From JADLBR01 sp020847615 (GTDB taxonomy: Bacteria; Verrucomicrobiota; Verrucomicrobiia; JADLBR01), in contig JAPKHT010000010.1 in assembly GCA_026646655.1 (NCBI GenBank), forward strand, positions 1 through 64,000: DNA of 64,000 nucleotides, written 5' to 3'. The notes beneath the pieces were generated by a model. The model searched no databases and was not told the origin of the DNA. It saw only the letters and a list, made by a program, of their open reading frames with translations. Below, piece after piece: positions 33,726 through 43,700 of this stretch. Position 1 is the stretch's first letter. Each line of letters begins with the position of its first letter. The position numbers and the translations under genes are program-made.

Positions 33726-35588
33726 ATGCGACAGAGTCTTAGAAGATCGTTTCAGGTTTCGTTGGGCAAGAGGGATCGTCTCCCCGCGATGGTTGGGTGC
33801 ATCGTCGGCATGGCTGCTGTGGCCTCGGCCCAGACCAACGGGACATGGACCAACACGGTTAGCGGGGGCCTGTGGGGCGGGACCATTAACTGGAGCGGGG
33901 GCGCGATTGCCGATGGGTCGGGCGCCACGGCCTATTTCACGAATGATGTCACCGCGGACCATGTCGTGCGCCTCGACTCGGCGCGGACCGTCGGCAACCT
34001 GATTTTCGGCGACGGGGCCACGAACTCACCGGCCGGAAGGACACTCGACAACAATGGCGATGCGGCCAACGTCCTCACGTTGGCGGGTCCCGCGCCCACG
34101 ATTACCGTCAATGCCCTTGGCACCGACGGGATCAATAAGGCCGCCACGATCAGCGCCGAGATTGCCGGCAGCAGCGGTTTCACAAAGGCTGGCGTGGGCG
34201 TTCTGAGTCTAACCGCCTCCAACTCATACTCGGGCTCGACCACCGTGAGCGGCGGCAACGGGGGAATTCTGGCCATTTCCCATGCCCATGCGCTGGGCGC
34301 AACAAACGCCGGTACCGCAGTGGCCAGCGGGAACCAGTTGCGCCTGTTGGGGGGGATCACCGTCGCCGGTGAAGGGCTCACCATCAGCGGATCGGGCGCG
34401 CTGCCTGGCAGCACCGAGCGGCGTGGTGCGTTGCGCAGCCACAGCGGGAGCAATGTCTGGGCTGGCCCCATTGTCATTGCTGGCACATCAGAGACTTGGA
34501 TCAGTGACTCCGGTGGCGGCTTGGCGCTCACTGGCGGTGTCACGGGCACCAACGCGGTCCTGCGTTTGGATCAGGGGTCGCCTCTGGTGACCGGGAAACC
34601 GATCAATCTGGGGACAAATGGACAGTTGCTCGTCAATGCCAGCGCGGGTCGCTTGGCGGTCGCCGACAATTCGTTTAGCACCCTAAGGATAGATTGGAAT
34701 GGGAACCTGCGGACGGAAGTGCCGGGTGCGCTGCCGACCAACGCGACCCTGGTCCTGGGGACGCTCTCGAACCCTTTCAGCGCATCGTCGCACAGCGGGA
34801 CGCTGAACCTGTTTGGAAACAGCCAGACGATCGCGCGGCTCATGGATGGGGGTACCACATATGTCAATGAAGTGGTCCACAACTCGTCAGCCGCGGCGGC
34901 CACGCTCACGATCAACCAGTCGGCCAACTCCACCTATCTGGGGAGGATCACCGGGAATCTGGGCCTGACCAAGGGCGGATCGGGGACGCTGGCCCTCGGC
35001 GGCAGCAACACGTATTCGGGCGCAACGCTCGTCTCGAACGGCACGCTGCTCGTGAATGGCCGACACATCGGCGGCGGCCAGTACGCGGTCGCCTCGGGTG
35101 CCACGTTGGGTGGCACGGGGTTGATCAGCGCGGCGCTGGCGAGCGCGAGCGGTGGTGTCGTCGCCCCGGGCAACTCGATTGGCACGATGACTGTTTTTGG
35201 CGATGCGGATCTGGACGGGATCCTCAAGATCGAATTGGATTCGAGCGGTTTTGGGTCGAGCGACCTGCTCGTCGTGACGGGTTCCCTGGACATCAGTTCA
35301 GCGACGTTGGATCTGGATCTTCTTGCGGGTCCGCTGGACGATGATGCCTACATCTTGGCACAGTACGGTGTCCTCGCGGGCACCTTTGCCTCCATCTCGG
35401 ATGCTCCCGGCGGTTACCAGATCGATTATGCCTATAACGGCAACCAGATCGCGCTCGTCATCCCCGAGCCGCCGGGATTCTCGCTCATTTTGATGTGCGC
35501 GCTGGCGATGGCGCCTCTATGGGGACGGAAGAGGTGGGACGGCCGGGGGATCCCGTGCAAGAAGGGCATGCCAGGTCAAGCCCGGTGA
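33726..35588 (+). CDS. Autotransporter-associated beta-strand repeat protein with PEP-CTERM-type tail
   Basis: A 620-residue surface or secreted protein. A signal peptide ends near residue 36 (AVASAQ). The body is a Gly/Ser/Thr/Asn-rich parallel beta-helix with autotransporter-associated repeats, the clearest being GFTKAGVGVLSLTASNSYSG and its partner LTKGGSGTLALGGSNTYSG, each followed by an STTVSGG/ATLVSNG strand. The C-terminus has a PEP motif (VIPEPPG), one hydrophobic helix (SLILMCALAMAPLW) and the basic cluster GRKR, as in exosortase substrates. About 18 residues follow the basic cluster, which is longer than usual. It is probably sorted to the cell surface; no exosortase gene is in the window. 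Confidence 0.85.
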   Translation: MRQSLRRSFQVSLGKRDRLPAMVGCIVGMAAVASAQTNGTWTNTVSGGLWGGTINWSGGAIADGSGATAYFTNDVTADHVVRLDSARTVGNLIFGDGATNSPAGRTLDNNGDAANVLTLAGPAPTITVNALGTDGINKAATISAEIAGSSGFTKAGVGVLSLTASNSYSGSTTVSGGNGGILAISHAHALGATNAGTAVASGNQLRLLGGITVAGEGLTISGSGALPGSTERRGALRSHSGSNVWAGPIVIAGTSETWISDSGGGLALTGGVTGTNAVLRLDQGSPLVTGKPINLGTNGQLLVNASAGRLAVADNSFSTLRIDWNGNLRTEVPGALPTNATLVLGTLSNPFSASSHSGTLNLFGNSQTIARLMDGGTTYVNEVVHNSSAAAATLTINQSANSTYLGRITGNLGLTKGGSGTLALGGSNTYSGATLVSNGTLLVNGRHIGGGQYAVASGATLGGTGLISAALASASGGVVAPGNSIGTMTVFGDADLDGILKIELDSSGFGSSDLLVVTGSLDISSATLDLDLLAGPLDDDAYILAQYGVLAGTFASISDAPGGYQIDYAYNGNQIALVIPEPPGFSLILMCALAMAPLWGRKRWDGRGIPCKKGMPGQAR

Positions 35589-35721
35589 TGTCCCGGGACG
35601 ATAGGCCCGGAAGAGTCTGTCGGCGCCGCGCGCGGTCTGTCCCGCAAGTGGCAGTGTGCCGGGGCCTTGGGGCTTCGGAAGGGGGACTTCCGGGACACCG
35701 CCACGCACGCGTGGGGCCCGC

Positions 35722-38700
35722 TCAGAGCGATGGTTTCTTTGCGAGGATGAGGCGCGCATAATTCGCGCAGAAGCCGCGCGGGTCTTGCGCGTACGACTCG
35801 AGGATCGTCCTGGCCTTGCCGTCGCTGTCCCCCAGTCGGTACAGGGCGGCGGCGAGGTTGATCTCGCGCGCGACTTCCATCTTCTCCTGCTGGCTGTAAT
35901 TGCTTCGGCTGTTGTAGCCGGGAACCGGCGGGATCGGGTCGGCGAGGCGGATCGCGTGGCCGACGATACCCGGCTGCGCCAGAAGGAGGGCGAGCATCTC
36001 GGCGAATGCGGGATCGCCAAGGGCCACGCTCGCGAACCCGAGCGCGCGGCAACGGCCCGACGAGATCGATTTCTTTCCGTCGCAGAGCTCGCGTCCCTTG
36101 GCGAGGACTGCGGGCACCGCCTTTTTGGATCCGGCGCGCCCGAGCGCCAGAACATACGACTCCATGCGATTCACACGGGATCCGGTGTCCTCGGGCCACT
36201 CTTCGTCCCAGCCGTGGTCGCTGACCCAGGCGGCGAGTTCGTCCACCCCGGCCGGGTCTCCCAGCATGGCGAGCACATGGGCGTAGATCAGGCTCACCTC
36301 GGGATCGCGACCGCTGGTGTGGGTCGAGAGCTCCTCGTACTTCGCGAGGAGCAGGGGCTTTGCGCGCTGGGGGTCGGCGAAGAGGTATGGGAGGCCGCCA
36401 TACCCCATCATGACGTCGTGGGACGCGAGCTTGAGCACCGCGTCCGGAAGCGGGTGGGAGTCCTGCTCGCCGAGGACCGATTCGGGGAGAATGCCCTTTT
36501 CAACCAGCTGGCGCTGCAGTTCGCGGACGGGGATGGCCCGCAACTCGCAACCGCTGGCCAGCGCGAGGCGGACGGCGCAAGCGGCGGCATATCCCTGGTT
36601 CTGGAGATCTGCCTGCATGCGCATGATGGCCATCGCGTCCCGTGTCGCGCTCATGCCCAGTCCCACCACCAGCAGGCCATCGGTCGTTTTAGGCAGCAGC
36701 GCGCGATAGGGGCCGTTGGCCTCGAGCGTCACGTGGTTGGCGGTCCGGATGTTCTTCGTGTAAAAGAAATCGTGGCTCGGTGACCCGTGCAGGTCGAAGC
36801 GGCTGCGGTGCTGGATAATCGTATCCGGGAAAGTTCGGGCCGTGAGGTAGTCCAGCGCGGAGACCTGGAACACGCCGACGATCCGGCGGCGTTCCCGCGA
36901 GTTGACCAGCTGTGAAACATCCCAACCGCCGTCGGTCATGAGTCGCGCGCGCAGGCCGAAGAAACAGAGGTCGGACGCGTCGGTGTCGTCCACCAGGGCA
37001 TAATCGTTGTTATGGCCGCCCGCGCCCAGTCGGATAACGGCCATGCCCACTCCCTGGCCGACCAGTTCTTCGGGATGGTAGAATTCGGTGGGCTCACCCG
37101 CGGCGGCGGCCACGTCGGCGTTGCCCGATGCGTCGATGACAGCCCTGGACCGTATCACGCCGCGCGTCCCGTCCGGTGTCGCCACGACAACGCCGCGGAG
37201 GCTCGTGCCCTCGAGCCAGGCGCCGACGACCATCGAGCCAAACCAGATCCGCCCTTTGCCATCGCGTATCGCGCGGCGATACCATTCTGCCTTGGACTGA
37301 GACTTGACCTTGCCGGTCGCCGCGACGCCCGCGTCGATCTCGCGGGTGAAGCCGCGCTGGTTGCCATAATAGTACCCGCAGATCATGCCGGCGGTCTGCA
37401 CGCCGCCCAGCTCGTGGAGTTGCTCGACCACGACCGTGTTCAGGCCACTCCGGGCCGCGCAGACCGCGGCCGGGGCGCCCGTCGTGCCGCCCCCGGCCAC
37501 GACCAGGTCGAAGTCGCCCAGCACGGGAAGCTCGCTGGCCTCGCACTTGACCGTCCCCGTCGCCGCGACGAAGGGCTGGGTCAGCGTGCCGCGGACCTCG
37601 CGCACGTCGGCAGTGGCGCCGGTCTTTCCGCGGGCCGGCAGCCGGACATCGCCCGCGATCGCCCGCGATTTGGCGTCGCTCGCGGCCAGTCGTCCCAGGC
37701 GTGCCCCCACGCGGATGGAGAAACCGGGTTTCGCGAGCTCGTTCGCCAGAGGTCGCGGGACATCGGCGAGCGGGCCGAGGACGTAGACGCCCTGGATCCC
37801 CGTCGGGCGCAGTGCCTCTAGGTTCAGTTCATCCGCGGCCATCCTCTCCGTCGCGCAGGGTGCTGCGGCGATGACGTGATCGGGGGGGACGAAGAACACG
37901 CGATCGGCCGCATCCAGTTGCGTCGCCGTGAATGTCCGGTCGCGGGCGGCCTGTTCGACCTCGGCTGAGGACTGCGGCCCGCCGTCTGCAAAAGGCAGCG
38001 CGAACACGCATTCATAAAGACCGGGCGCGATCGTCGTCTTGGAGGAGAGTTGCACGACATCCTTCTCGGGTTGCCACCGGTCGTGGCGGGTGACTGTTCC
38101 GCCGCAGTCCGGCGCCGCGCCCGCGATCACCACGCGGGAGACCTCGTAGTTGCCCCCGGGGAACGGCGTGAATTCCGCCCCGGCCAGCCGCGCGATCATT
38201 CCGCGCGGGCTGGCGTCGATGATGATCTTTGCCCGGATGGCCTGTCGGCCGCTGCGGTCGCAGAGCACGACGCCCGCGGGCAGCCCGGAGGCATCCGAAA
38301 GCACGTCCGTCGCGTAGGCGCCGGTCAGGAAGCGGACGCCGGCCTTCAGCAGTGTCGTGTCCAGCGCCCTCTTCGCGCGGAGCGGAGTCGTGTAGATCCG
38401 GCCGGGTGCCGATGACACCTCCTGACCGGCGGGGAGAAAAAGGCGCCCCATGAGATCGGAACCAGCGATCTCGTCCTGCTCGGCCCAGACCCGCAATGTC
38501 CCGGCGATGTCTTCACCCAGGCACAGCCCCGCCGTTGACAGAAAGACCTTTGCGCCAGCCTGCGCCGCGCTCTCCGCGGCCGCCACGGCGGCGCAAGTGC
38601 CCCCGATCACCACCACGTCGACGTCCTGTATGAGTGGCACGGTTGTCTCGGGCTCGACGATCCCGCCGCCCATGGCGGGTACCACGGCCAGGCCGCCAAC

Positions 38701-38733
38701 GAGTGATACGATGCGAATGGAATCTGCTGTCAC
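35722..38733 (-). CDS. Exported double-FAD oxidoreductase
   Basis: A 1003-residue secreted protein with two FAD-type Rossmann modules. The first is VDVVVIGGTCAAVAAAESAA at about residues 37-56; the second is FDLVVAGGGTTGAPAAVCAA at about 408-427, followed by VVVEQLHELGGVQTAGMICG. The last 230 residues form a helical, HEAT-like region (AHVLAMLGDPAGVDELAAWV and similar). I moved the start to GTG 38733 because GGGAGGAG lies seven bases before it and the new N-terminus is a signal peptide (IRIVSLVGGLAVVPAMGGG); the frame is open to ATG 38844, but those 37 residues spoil it. It is a paralogue of the gene at 40764. The substrate is unknown; related exported FAD oxidoreductases sit in polysaccharide-degradation loci. 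Confidence 0.82.
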   Translation of the reverse strand: MTADSIRIVSLVGGLAVVPAMGGGIVEPETTVPLIQDVDVVVIGGTCAAVAAAESAAQAGAKVFLSTAGLCLGEDIAGTLRVWAEQDEIAGSDLMGRLFLPAGQEVSSAPGRIYTTPLRAKRALDTTLLKAGVRFLTGAYATDVLSDASGLPAGVVLCDRSGRQAIRAKIIIDASPRGMIARLAGAEFTPFPGGNYEVSRVVIAGAAPDCGGTVTRHDRWQPEKDVVQLSSKTTIAPGLYECVFALPFADGGPQSSAEVEQAARDRTFTATQLDAADRVFFVPPDHVIAAAPCATERMAADELNLEALRPTGIQGVYVLGPLADVPRPLANELAKPGFSIRVGARLGRLAASDAKSRAIAGDVRLPARGKTGATADVREVRGTLTQPFVAATGTVKCEASELPVLGDFDLVVAGGGTTGAPAAVCAARSGLNTVVVEQLHELGGVQTAGMICGYYYGNQRGFTREIDAGVAATGKVKSQSKAEWYRRAIRDGKGRIWFGSMVVGAWLEGTSLRGVVVATPDGTRGVIRSRAVIDASGNADVAAAAGEPTEFYHPEELVGQGVGMAVIRLGAGGHNNDYALVDDTDASDLCFFGLRARLMTDGGWDVSQLVNSRERRRIVGVFQVSALDYLTARTFPDTIIQHRSRFDLHGSPSHDFFYTKNIRTANHVTLEANGPYRALLPKTTDGLLVVGLGMSATRDAMAIMRMQADLQNQGYAAACAVRLALASGCELRAIPVRELQRQLVEKGILPESVLGEQDSHPLPDAVLKLASHDVMMGYGGLPYLFADPQRAKPLLLAKYEELSTHTSGRDPEVSLIYAHVLAMLGDPAGVDELAAWVSDHGWDEEWPEDTGSRVNRMESYVLALGRAGSKKAVPAVLAKGRELCDGKKSISSGRCRALGFASVALGDPAFAEMLALLLAQPGIVGHAIRLADPIPPVPGYNSRSNYSQQEKMEVAREINLAAALYRLGDSDGKARTILESYAQDPRGFCANYARLILAKKPSL

Positions 38734-38916
38734 GGATTTGCTCCTCCCGGGCAGCAGGTCAACTACCGGCCATGCGGTTCCCTGGCGCGCCCGTTGTTCG
38801 ATAAACGTCAAGGCTATCAGGGCGACGGGCCGGAGTCGAGCCACCCTTGATCCTGGATCATGTCTCCTCCAAGAGCGGGACTTTTTCGTTCATGCAAGAC
38901 CGGACGGTGGCCATGC

Positions 38917-38951
38917 TAGGAGGCTGTCGGACCTTGTCCGGCAGCCTCCTA
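38917..38951. repeat. REP-like palindrome, left arm
   Basis: TAGGAGGCTGTCGGAC (38917-38932) pairs with GTCCGGCAGCCTCCTA (38936-38951) over a 3-nt loop, 16 bp with one G-T pair. It is related to the palindrome at 39084-39126 and is followed by GGCAAAACTGCC, an inverted match to bases just inside the other palindrome. Confidence 0.75.
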
Positions 38952-39083
38952 TGGCAAAACTGCCTTCTTCTTGAAAATGAGCAGGATCCGTAGGATAGCG
39001 AATTGTGGGTCAACCCGCATGAGACCTTGCGACATCCCTCGGACCACCGTTACAACTCTTTATTGTTATGGCGGTTTTGCTTT

Positions 39084-39126
39084 CTAGCAGCCTTGTCGGA
39101 CTTGGCTAAGTCCGACAGGCTGCTAG
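39084..39126. repeat. REP-like palindrome, right arm
   Basis: CTAGCAGCCTTGTCGGACTT (39084-39103) pairs with AAGTCCGACAGGCTGCTAG (39108-39126) over loop GGCT, about 19 bp with a single bulged T. Together with 38917-38951 it brackets a 132-bp spacer whose ends are also inverted (GGCAAAACTGCC / GGCGGTTTTGC). This is the architecture of a REPIN or small MITE. Confidence 0.78.
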
Positions 39127-39192
39127 GTCTGAAAACAGGACGCAGTGGTTAGCGGCTTGCGTTGCCGCATAGGCCCCACTACAACCGGCCCC

Positions 39193-40152
39193 ATGATCGC
39201 GGGTCGTGTGGTGGGGTGTGCTGTCGTTTTTCTTGCGGTGCTGGCCGGGGTAGTGCCGGCCTCCGATGCGGGGGCCCAGGAGGCGGGGCCGGGCATGGCT
39301 GCGGACCCGGCGCGTGTCGATATCCCTCCCCCGCAAGCGGCCATGACGGAGGAAAGTGCCGCGGGTGCACAGCGGCAGCCATCGGCAGCGCCCGAGGGAT
39401 TGAAGCTTGCGGGGGATTTCAAATTCCAAGTGCCGCGCGGGGCGGCTCCGGCGAGGTCGCTTGCCGGAATAGCGCTCGCGGGGGCGCTCTCGGTCTCGAT
39501 CCTGATGCTGTGCGTGATTCGCGGCCTGGAGCGGCTGATTCGGCTGCGGGCCTTGGCCTTCGGGTACTTTGGTTTTGCGCTGGGAGGATTGGGACTGTAC
39601 GCGATGATGGCCACGCGGCTCATGGAGACACCCGCAGACCTCATGACGCTGAAGGTGACCTCCCAGGGTGACGCCGCGCTCGTCGAGACAGTCGTCGCCT
39701 TCGCGCAGCGTCGAAAAGAAATTGAGGGCGACCCGTATGAGCTGGGCGGCCTTGCGCTCTACGACGGCAGCGTGAACCTCTTTCTGGCAGACCGCGTCGA
39801 GTTTTTCGCCGGGCAGACCCCCGGGCTGCTCGAGCCGCGCCGCAAGTCATTGATGGTGGAGGTGCGGGGCGACTCGGTGGCGTTCTATCAGGAAGTCGAG
39901 CTGCTCGGGATCCCCCTGGTGGTGACGCTGCTGGTTCCCGTGGAGGGACGGACGAACGCATTGCGCTTTGGCAAGCCCGCCGCCCGCGTCGGGACGTGGC
40001 GGGTGGTGCCGGGCGCTCTGGTCGCGGTGCTCTGGGAGAACTTGCGCGATGCGATGGCCGGGGCGGTCGCCGACGCCAAGCTGGCGGACTCGTTCATGGT
40101 GGAGAGGATATCCGACGGTTTCATCCACCTGACGCTGCGACCATCCGGGTGA
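39193..40152 (+). CDS. Membrane protein of unknown function
   Basis: A 319-residue protein I do not recognise. ATG 39193 gives a signal peptide-like N-terminus (MIAGRVVGCAVVFLAVLAGV); an in-frame GTG lies at 39145. A Pro/Ala-rich linker (about 30-70) leads to two hydrophobic helices, LAGIALAGALSVSILMLCVI and ALAFGYFGFALGGLGLYAMM. The C-terminal 190 residues are a soluble domain that contains DPYELGGLALYDGSVNLFLADRV and ends in an alpha/beta pattern (FMVERISDGFIHLTL). It begins 66 bp after the REPIN-like element and converges on the small coiled-coil gene. Confidence 0.65.
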   Translation: MIAGRVVGCAVVFLAVLAGVVPASDAGAQEAGPGMAADPARVDIPPPQAAMTEESAAGAQRQPSAAPEGLKLAGDFKFQVPRGAAPARSLAGIALAGALSVSILMLCVIRGLERLIRLRALAFGYFGFALGGLGLYAMMATRLMETPADLMTLKVTSQGDAALVETVVAFAQRRKEIEGDPYELGGLALYDGSVNLFLADRVEFFAGQTPGLLEPRRKSLMVEVRGDSVAFYQEVELLGIPLVVTLLVPVEGRTNALRFGKPAARVGTWRVVPGALVAVLWENLRDAMAGAVADAKLADSFMVERISDGFIHLTLRPSG

Positions 40153-40184
40153 TCGAGAACCCATTGTCGCTCAACTCTGGTGCT

Positions 40185-40210
40185 GCCGCGCCTTCCGGAT
40201 AGGGCGCGGC
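40185..40210. terminator. Hairpin between convergent genes
   Basis: GCCGCGCC (40185-40192) and GGCGCGGC (40203-40210) form a perfect 8-bp stem with a 10-nt loop, between the stop at 40152 and the end of the - strand gene at 40220. There is no T-run on either side, so a bidirectional terminator role is only suggested by position. Confidence 0.4.
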
Positions 40211-40219
40211 CCCCGGGAT

Positions 40220-40522
40220 TCAGGCCCTGCGGATGCGTTCCTTCTCGTCCTCGGCCTGGCGGCGTACTTTGTCGAGATCGGCGCGCCGCTGGCGCTCGAC
40301 CTCCTCGATCTGCGACGGGTCGCCGGTGGCCAGGGCTGCGGCGCGCTTCGGCTGGAACATGATCTCGATCTCGGCGATCCTCGCCTTGGCTTTTGACTCC
40401 ACATCGGCGATGGCGCGCTTCTGCTCATCGGTCAGCGCCGCCAATTTGCCCTCGCTCTTCTCCAATCGCTCCATGGCGATGTCGAAGGCGCTCTTCATGT
40501 CCGACTTTTTCGCGTCCGTCAT
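40220..40522 (-). CDS. Small charged coiled-coil protein
   Basis: A 100-residue protein of unknown function, rich in Glu, Lys, Arg and Ala. Heptad-like repeats run from MKSAFDIAMERLEKSEG through LTDEQKRAIADVESKAKARI to the Arg/Glu-rich C-terminus, predicting one or two long helices. A conserved-looking centre, IAEIEIMFQPKRAAALATGD, interrupts them. The start ATG 40522 is preceded by AAGGAGT at a spacing of about 5. It resembles small hypothetical proteins that I associate with planctomycete and verrucomicrobial genomes. It is cytoplasmic by lack of any signal. Confidence 0.72.
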   Translation of the reverse strand: MTDAKKSDMKSAFDIAMERLEKSEGKLAALTDEQKRAIADVESKAKARIAEIEIMFQPKRAAALATGDPSQIEEVERQRRADLDKVRRQAEDEKERIRRA

Positions 40523-40763
40523 GGTGACTCCTTGCTGCGCGACAGCATAGGCGGGGATGGCGTGCTCTGCAAAATTTACTTCTTCGGTGGACTTGGGGGA
40601 TGCGGCGCAGTGGGGATCGCAGTGGCCTGGGTGGGAGACAGCCTGCCGGATTGCGGGAGCGTGCGAGCCGGATGTAGGATTGAAAGATGGAACGTCCGGA
40701 GGTTGAGAGGGAATCCGAACCACCGGAATGCTACGTGGGTACTGTGGTGAAGGAGATGAGCGC

Positions 40764-43700
40764 ATGAGCGGACGGTGGGTTGCTGTGGTGTGGGCGGCGG
40801 TTGCGGGTTTTGGTGAAGTCGCGAGCGGGGCGGGGTTGTTGGAATCGGAGCGGGCGATCCCGGTCGCCCGCGAAGCGGATGTCGTCATTGTGGGTGGCAC
40901 ATGTGGTGCGGTTGCGGCGGGGGTGGCTGCCGCCAGGGCGGGTGCGAAGGTTTTCCTCGCTGCGCCGCGCCCGTATCTGGGCGACGATGTGGCGGGGACA
41001 TTGCGACTTTGGCTGGAGGAGGGCGAAGTCCCGGTGTCGGCGCTGGCAAAATCCATCTACGTGCGGACCGAGACATCATTGCCCTTCACATACACGACGG
41101 ATGTGCCAAGCGGGGGCAAGCACAAGGACAGCGGTGGCATGCTGTGCGACGGGCGCCATGACGATGCCCAGCACCACAGCGTCGAGTATGGCCGGGATGC
41201 GGTTATCGTGGCGGCGATTGGCGGGGCGGGGCCTGTCCAGGGCGTGGACCTGATGGCGTTCAAACGTCCGGGTGACTTCGACGTCGGGTCGGCGGTCGTG
41301 TCGGTCAGCGAGGACGGCAGATCGTGGGGCGAGGAGATCCCAATACGCGGCGAGGCGGGATCGGGATCCAACGCCGTGCGGTATTCCGCGGAGATCGGTC
41401 GGCCGGCCCGGCATCTGAAGGTCGCGGTGAGGATGCAGGAGGGGGCAAAGCGGCTTTTGCTGGGTGAGCTGATCGTGCGGGCGGTGGGCGCCGGCACGGC
41501 CGTGGCCACGCCGACGCCCCTGCGCGTGAAACAGGCGCTGGATAGGGCGTTGCTGGATGGCGGCGTGGGCTTCCTGACCAGCTCATACGCGACGGACGTG
41601 CTGCGCGATGCGGACGGCAACGTGGCGGGCATCGTCATGGCCAACCGGACCGGGCGGCAGGCGGTGCTCGCGAAAGTGGTCATCGATGCGACGGAACGGG
41701 GCGTGGTGGCGCGCATGGCGGGCGGGCGGTTCCGGCCCTATCCGGAGGGCCCGCAGAGTTTCACGCGCATCATCATCGCCGGCGAGGCGCCGTCGTCGAA
41801 CGGGATGACCGTCAGGGCACTGCCCGGAGATTACGATTCGCCGATCACCTCCGGGTCGCGCGGGGGCTCGGCGAAGAGCGTGGCCGGCAAAGCGTACGCG
41901 TGCGAGATGCGGATCGACATGAAGGATGGCTCTTACCGTGCGTTCGCCGAGGCGGAGCAGGTGGCGCGGGACCGGACCTTCGTAAAGACGCTGCTGGATG
42001 GCGCGGACTCGCTGTTCCATGTGCCGCCCGATCCGATGGCGGGCGAGAGATCGCTTGCGGCCGAATGGCCGGGCGCCGAGGGGGTGGACCTCGACTGTTT
42101 CCGGCCGGCGGGCGTGCCGCGCGTGTACGTGCTCGGGGGGTGTGCGGACGTGCCGCGGGCGGCGGCGGCGCAACTGTTGCGGCCGCTGGAATTGATGGCG
42201 GTGGGCGAACGCATCGGTGCCGTGGCCGCGGCGGAAGCGAGGGCGCTGCCGGCCCCGGGGGGCGTGGTGCTCGCGGGCCATCCCGGCGACGCGGTCGCGC
42301 GCGGCGAGGTGAAGGAGCTGTTGACTGGGACGCGCCCGTTTCTGAGCGGGCTGCCGACCGTGCGCGCGGCGAAGACCGCGTTGCCGGTGCTGGGCGAGTA
42401 TGATGTGGTTGTGGTGGGCGGGGGGACCGGCGGCGCACCCGCGGGGATCGCGGCGGGGCGGCAGGGTGCAAAGACCCTGGTGATCGAACACCTGCATGGC
42501 CTGGGCGGCGTCGGCACGCTCGGCATGATCGGCAAGTACTGGTACGGCACGGTGTGCGGCTTTACGGCGGAACACGACGATGGCGTGAAGGAACTGGGCG
42601 CGGCGGTTCACGTGGTCGGCAAGGCCGAGTGGTGGCGGCGGGAGAACCGCAAGGCCGGGGCCGAGATCTGGCTCGGGGCGCTGGGGTGCGGTGCACTCGT
42701 GGAGGGCGACCGCGTGACCGGCGTCGTCGTGGCGACGCCCGCGGGGCGCGGTGTCGTTCTGGCCAAGGGCGTGGTCGATGCGACCGGCAACGCGGAGATC
42801 GCGGCGTCGGCGGGAGCGGCGTGCGTGTTCCAGGGGGCCGATGAGATCGCGCTGCAGGGGGTTGGGCTGTCGCCGCGCAGGCTGGGCGCAAGCTACATCA
42901 ATTCCGACTTCGGGTATGTCAACGATTGCGATGCGGCCGACCTGTGGCTCTTCGGCGTGCGCGGCCGCGCGGGGGCGGGCAGGGTCTGGGATGTCTCGCA
43001 ACTCGTGGAGAGCCGCGAGCGGCAGCGGATCGTGGGCGATTGCTGGGTCACCCCGCTGGACATCGTCAACGGGCGGACCTTTCCCGATACCGTGGTGCAG
43101 GCGCGCAGCAACTTCGACAGCCACGGCTACTCGATTGCCGAGATCTGCTACGTCAGCGAGGCGACCGGGCAGAAGATCTGTTCGGCCAACGTGCCGTATC
43201 GCGCGCTGCTGCCGAAGGGGCTTGAGGGGCTGATGGTCATCGGGCTCGGCATCAGCGCGCATCGCGACGCGATGCCGATCATGCGCATGCAGCCGGACAT
43301 CCAGAACATGGGGTACGTGGCTGGCGTGGCGGGCGCCATGGCCGCGCGCGGGGGAAAAACTTTTCGGACGATAGACATCAGGGGGTTGCAGCAGCATCTG
43401 GTCGAGAGGGGAAACCTCGCGCCGGAGGTCCTGGGATGGAAAGACAACGCCATCGTGGACGTCGAGCGACTCGCACTCGCGGTCACGGGACTGGGCAATG
43501 GATACAAGGATGTGGGCCTGGTCCTCGCGCAGTGGGAGCAGGCGCTCCCGCGGGTCCGGAAGGCGTACGGCGAGGCGAAGACGCCCGCGCAGAAATTGGT
43601 GTACGCGCACGTGCTGGGGATCATGGGGGACGCGACGGGTGCCGAGACCCTGATTTCCCTGGTGTCGGGAAAGCAGCCGGCGCCCGACATCGACCTGAGG

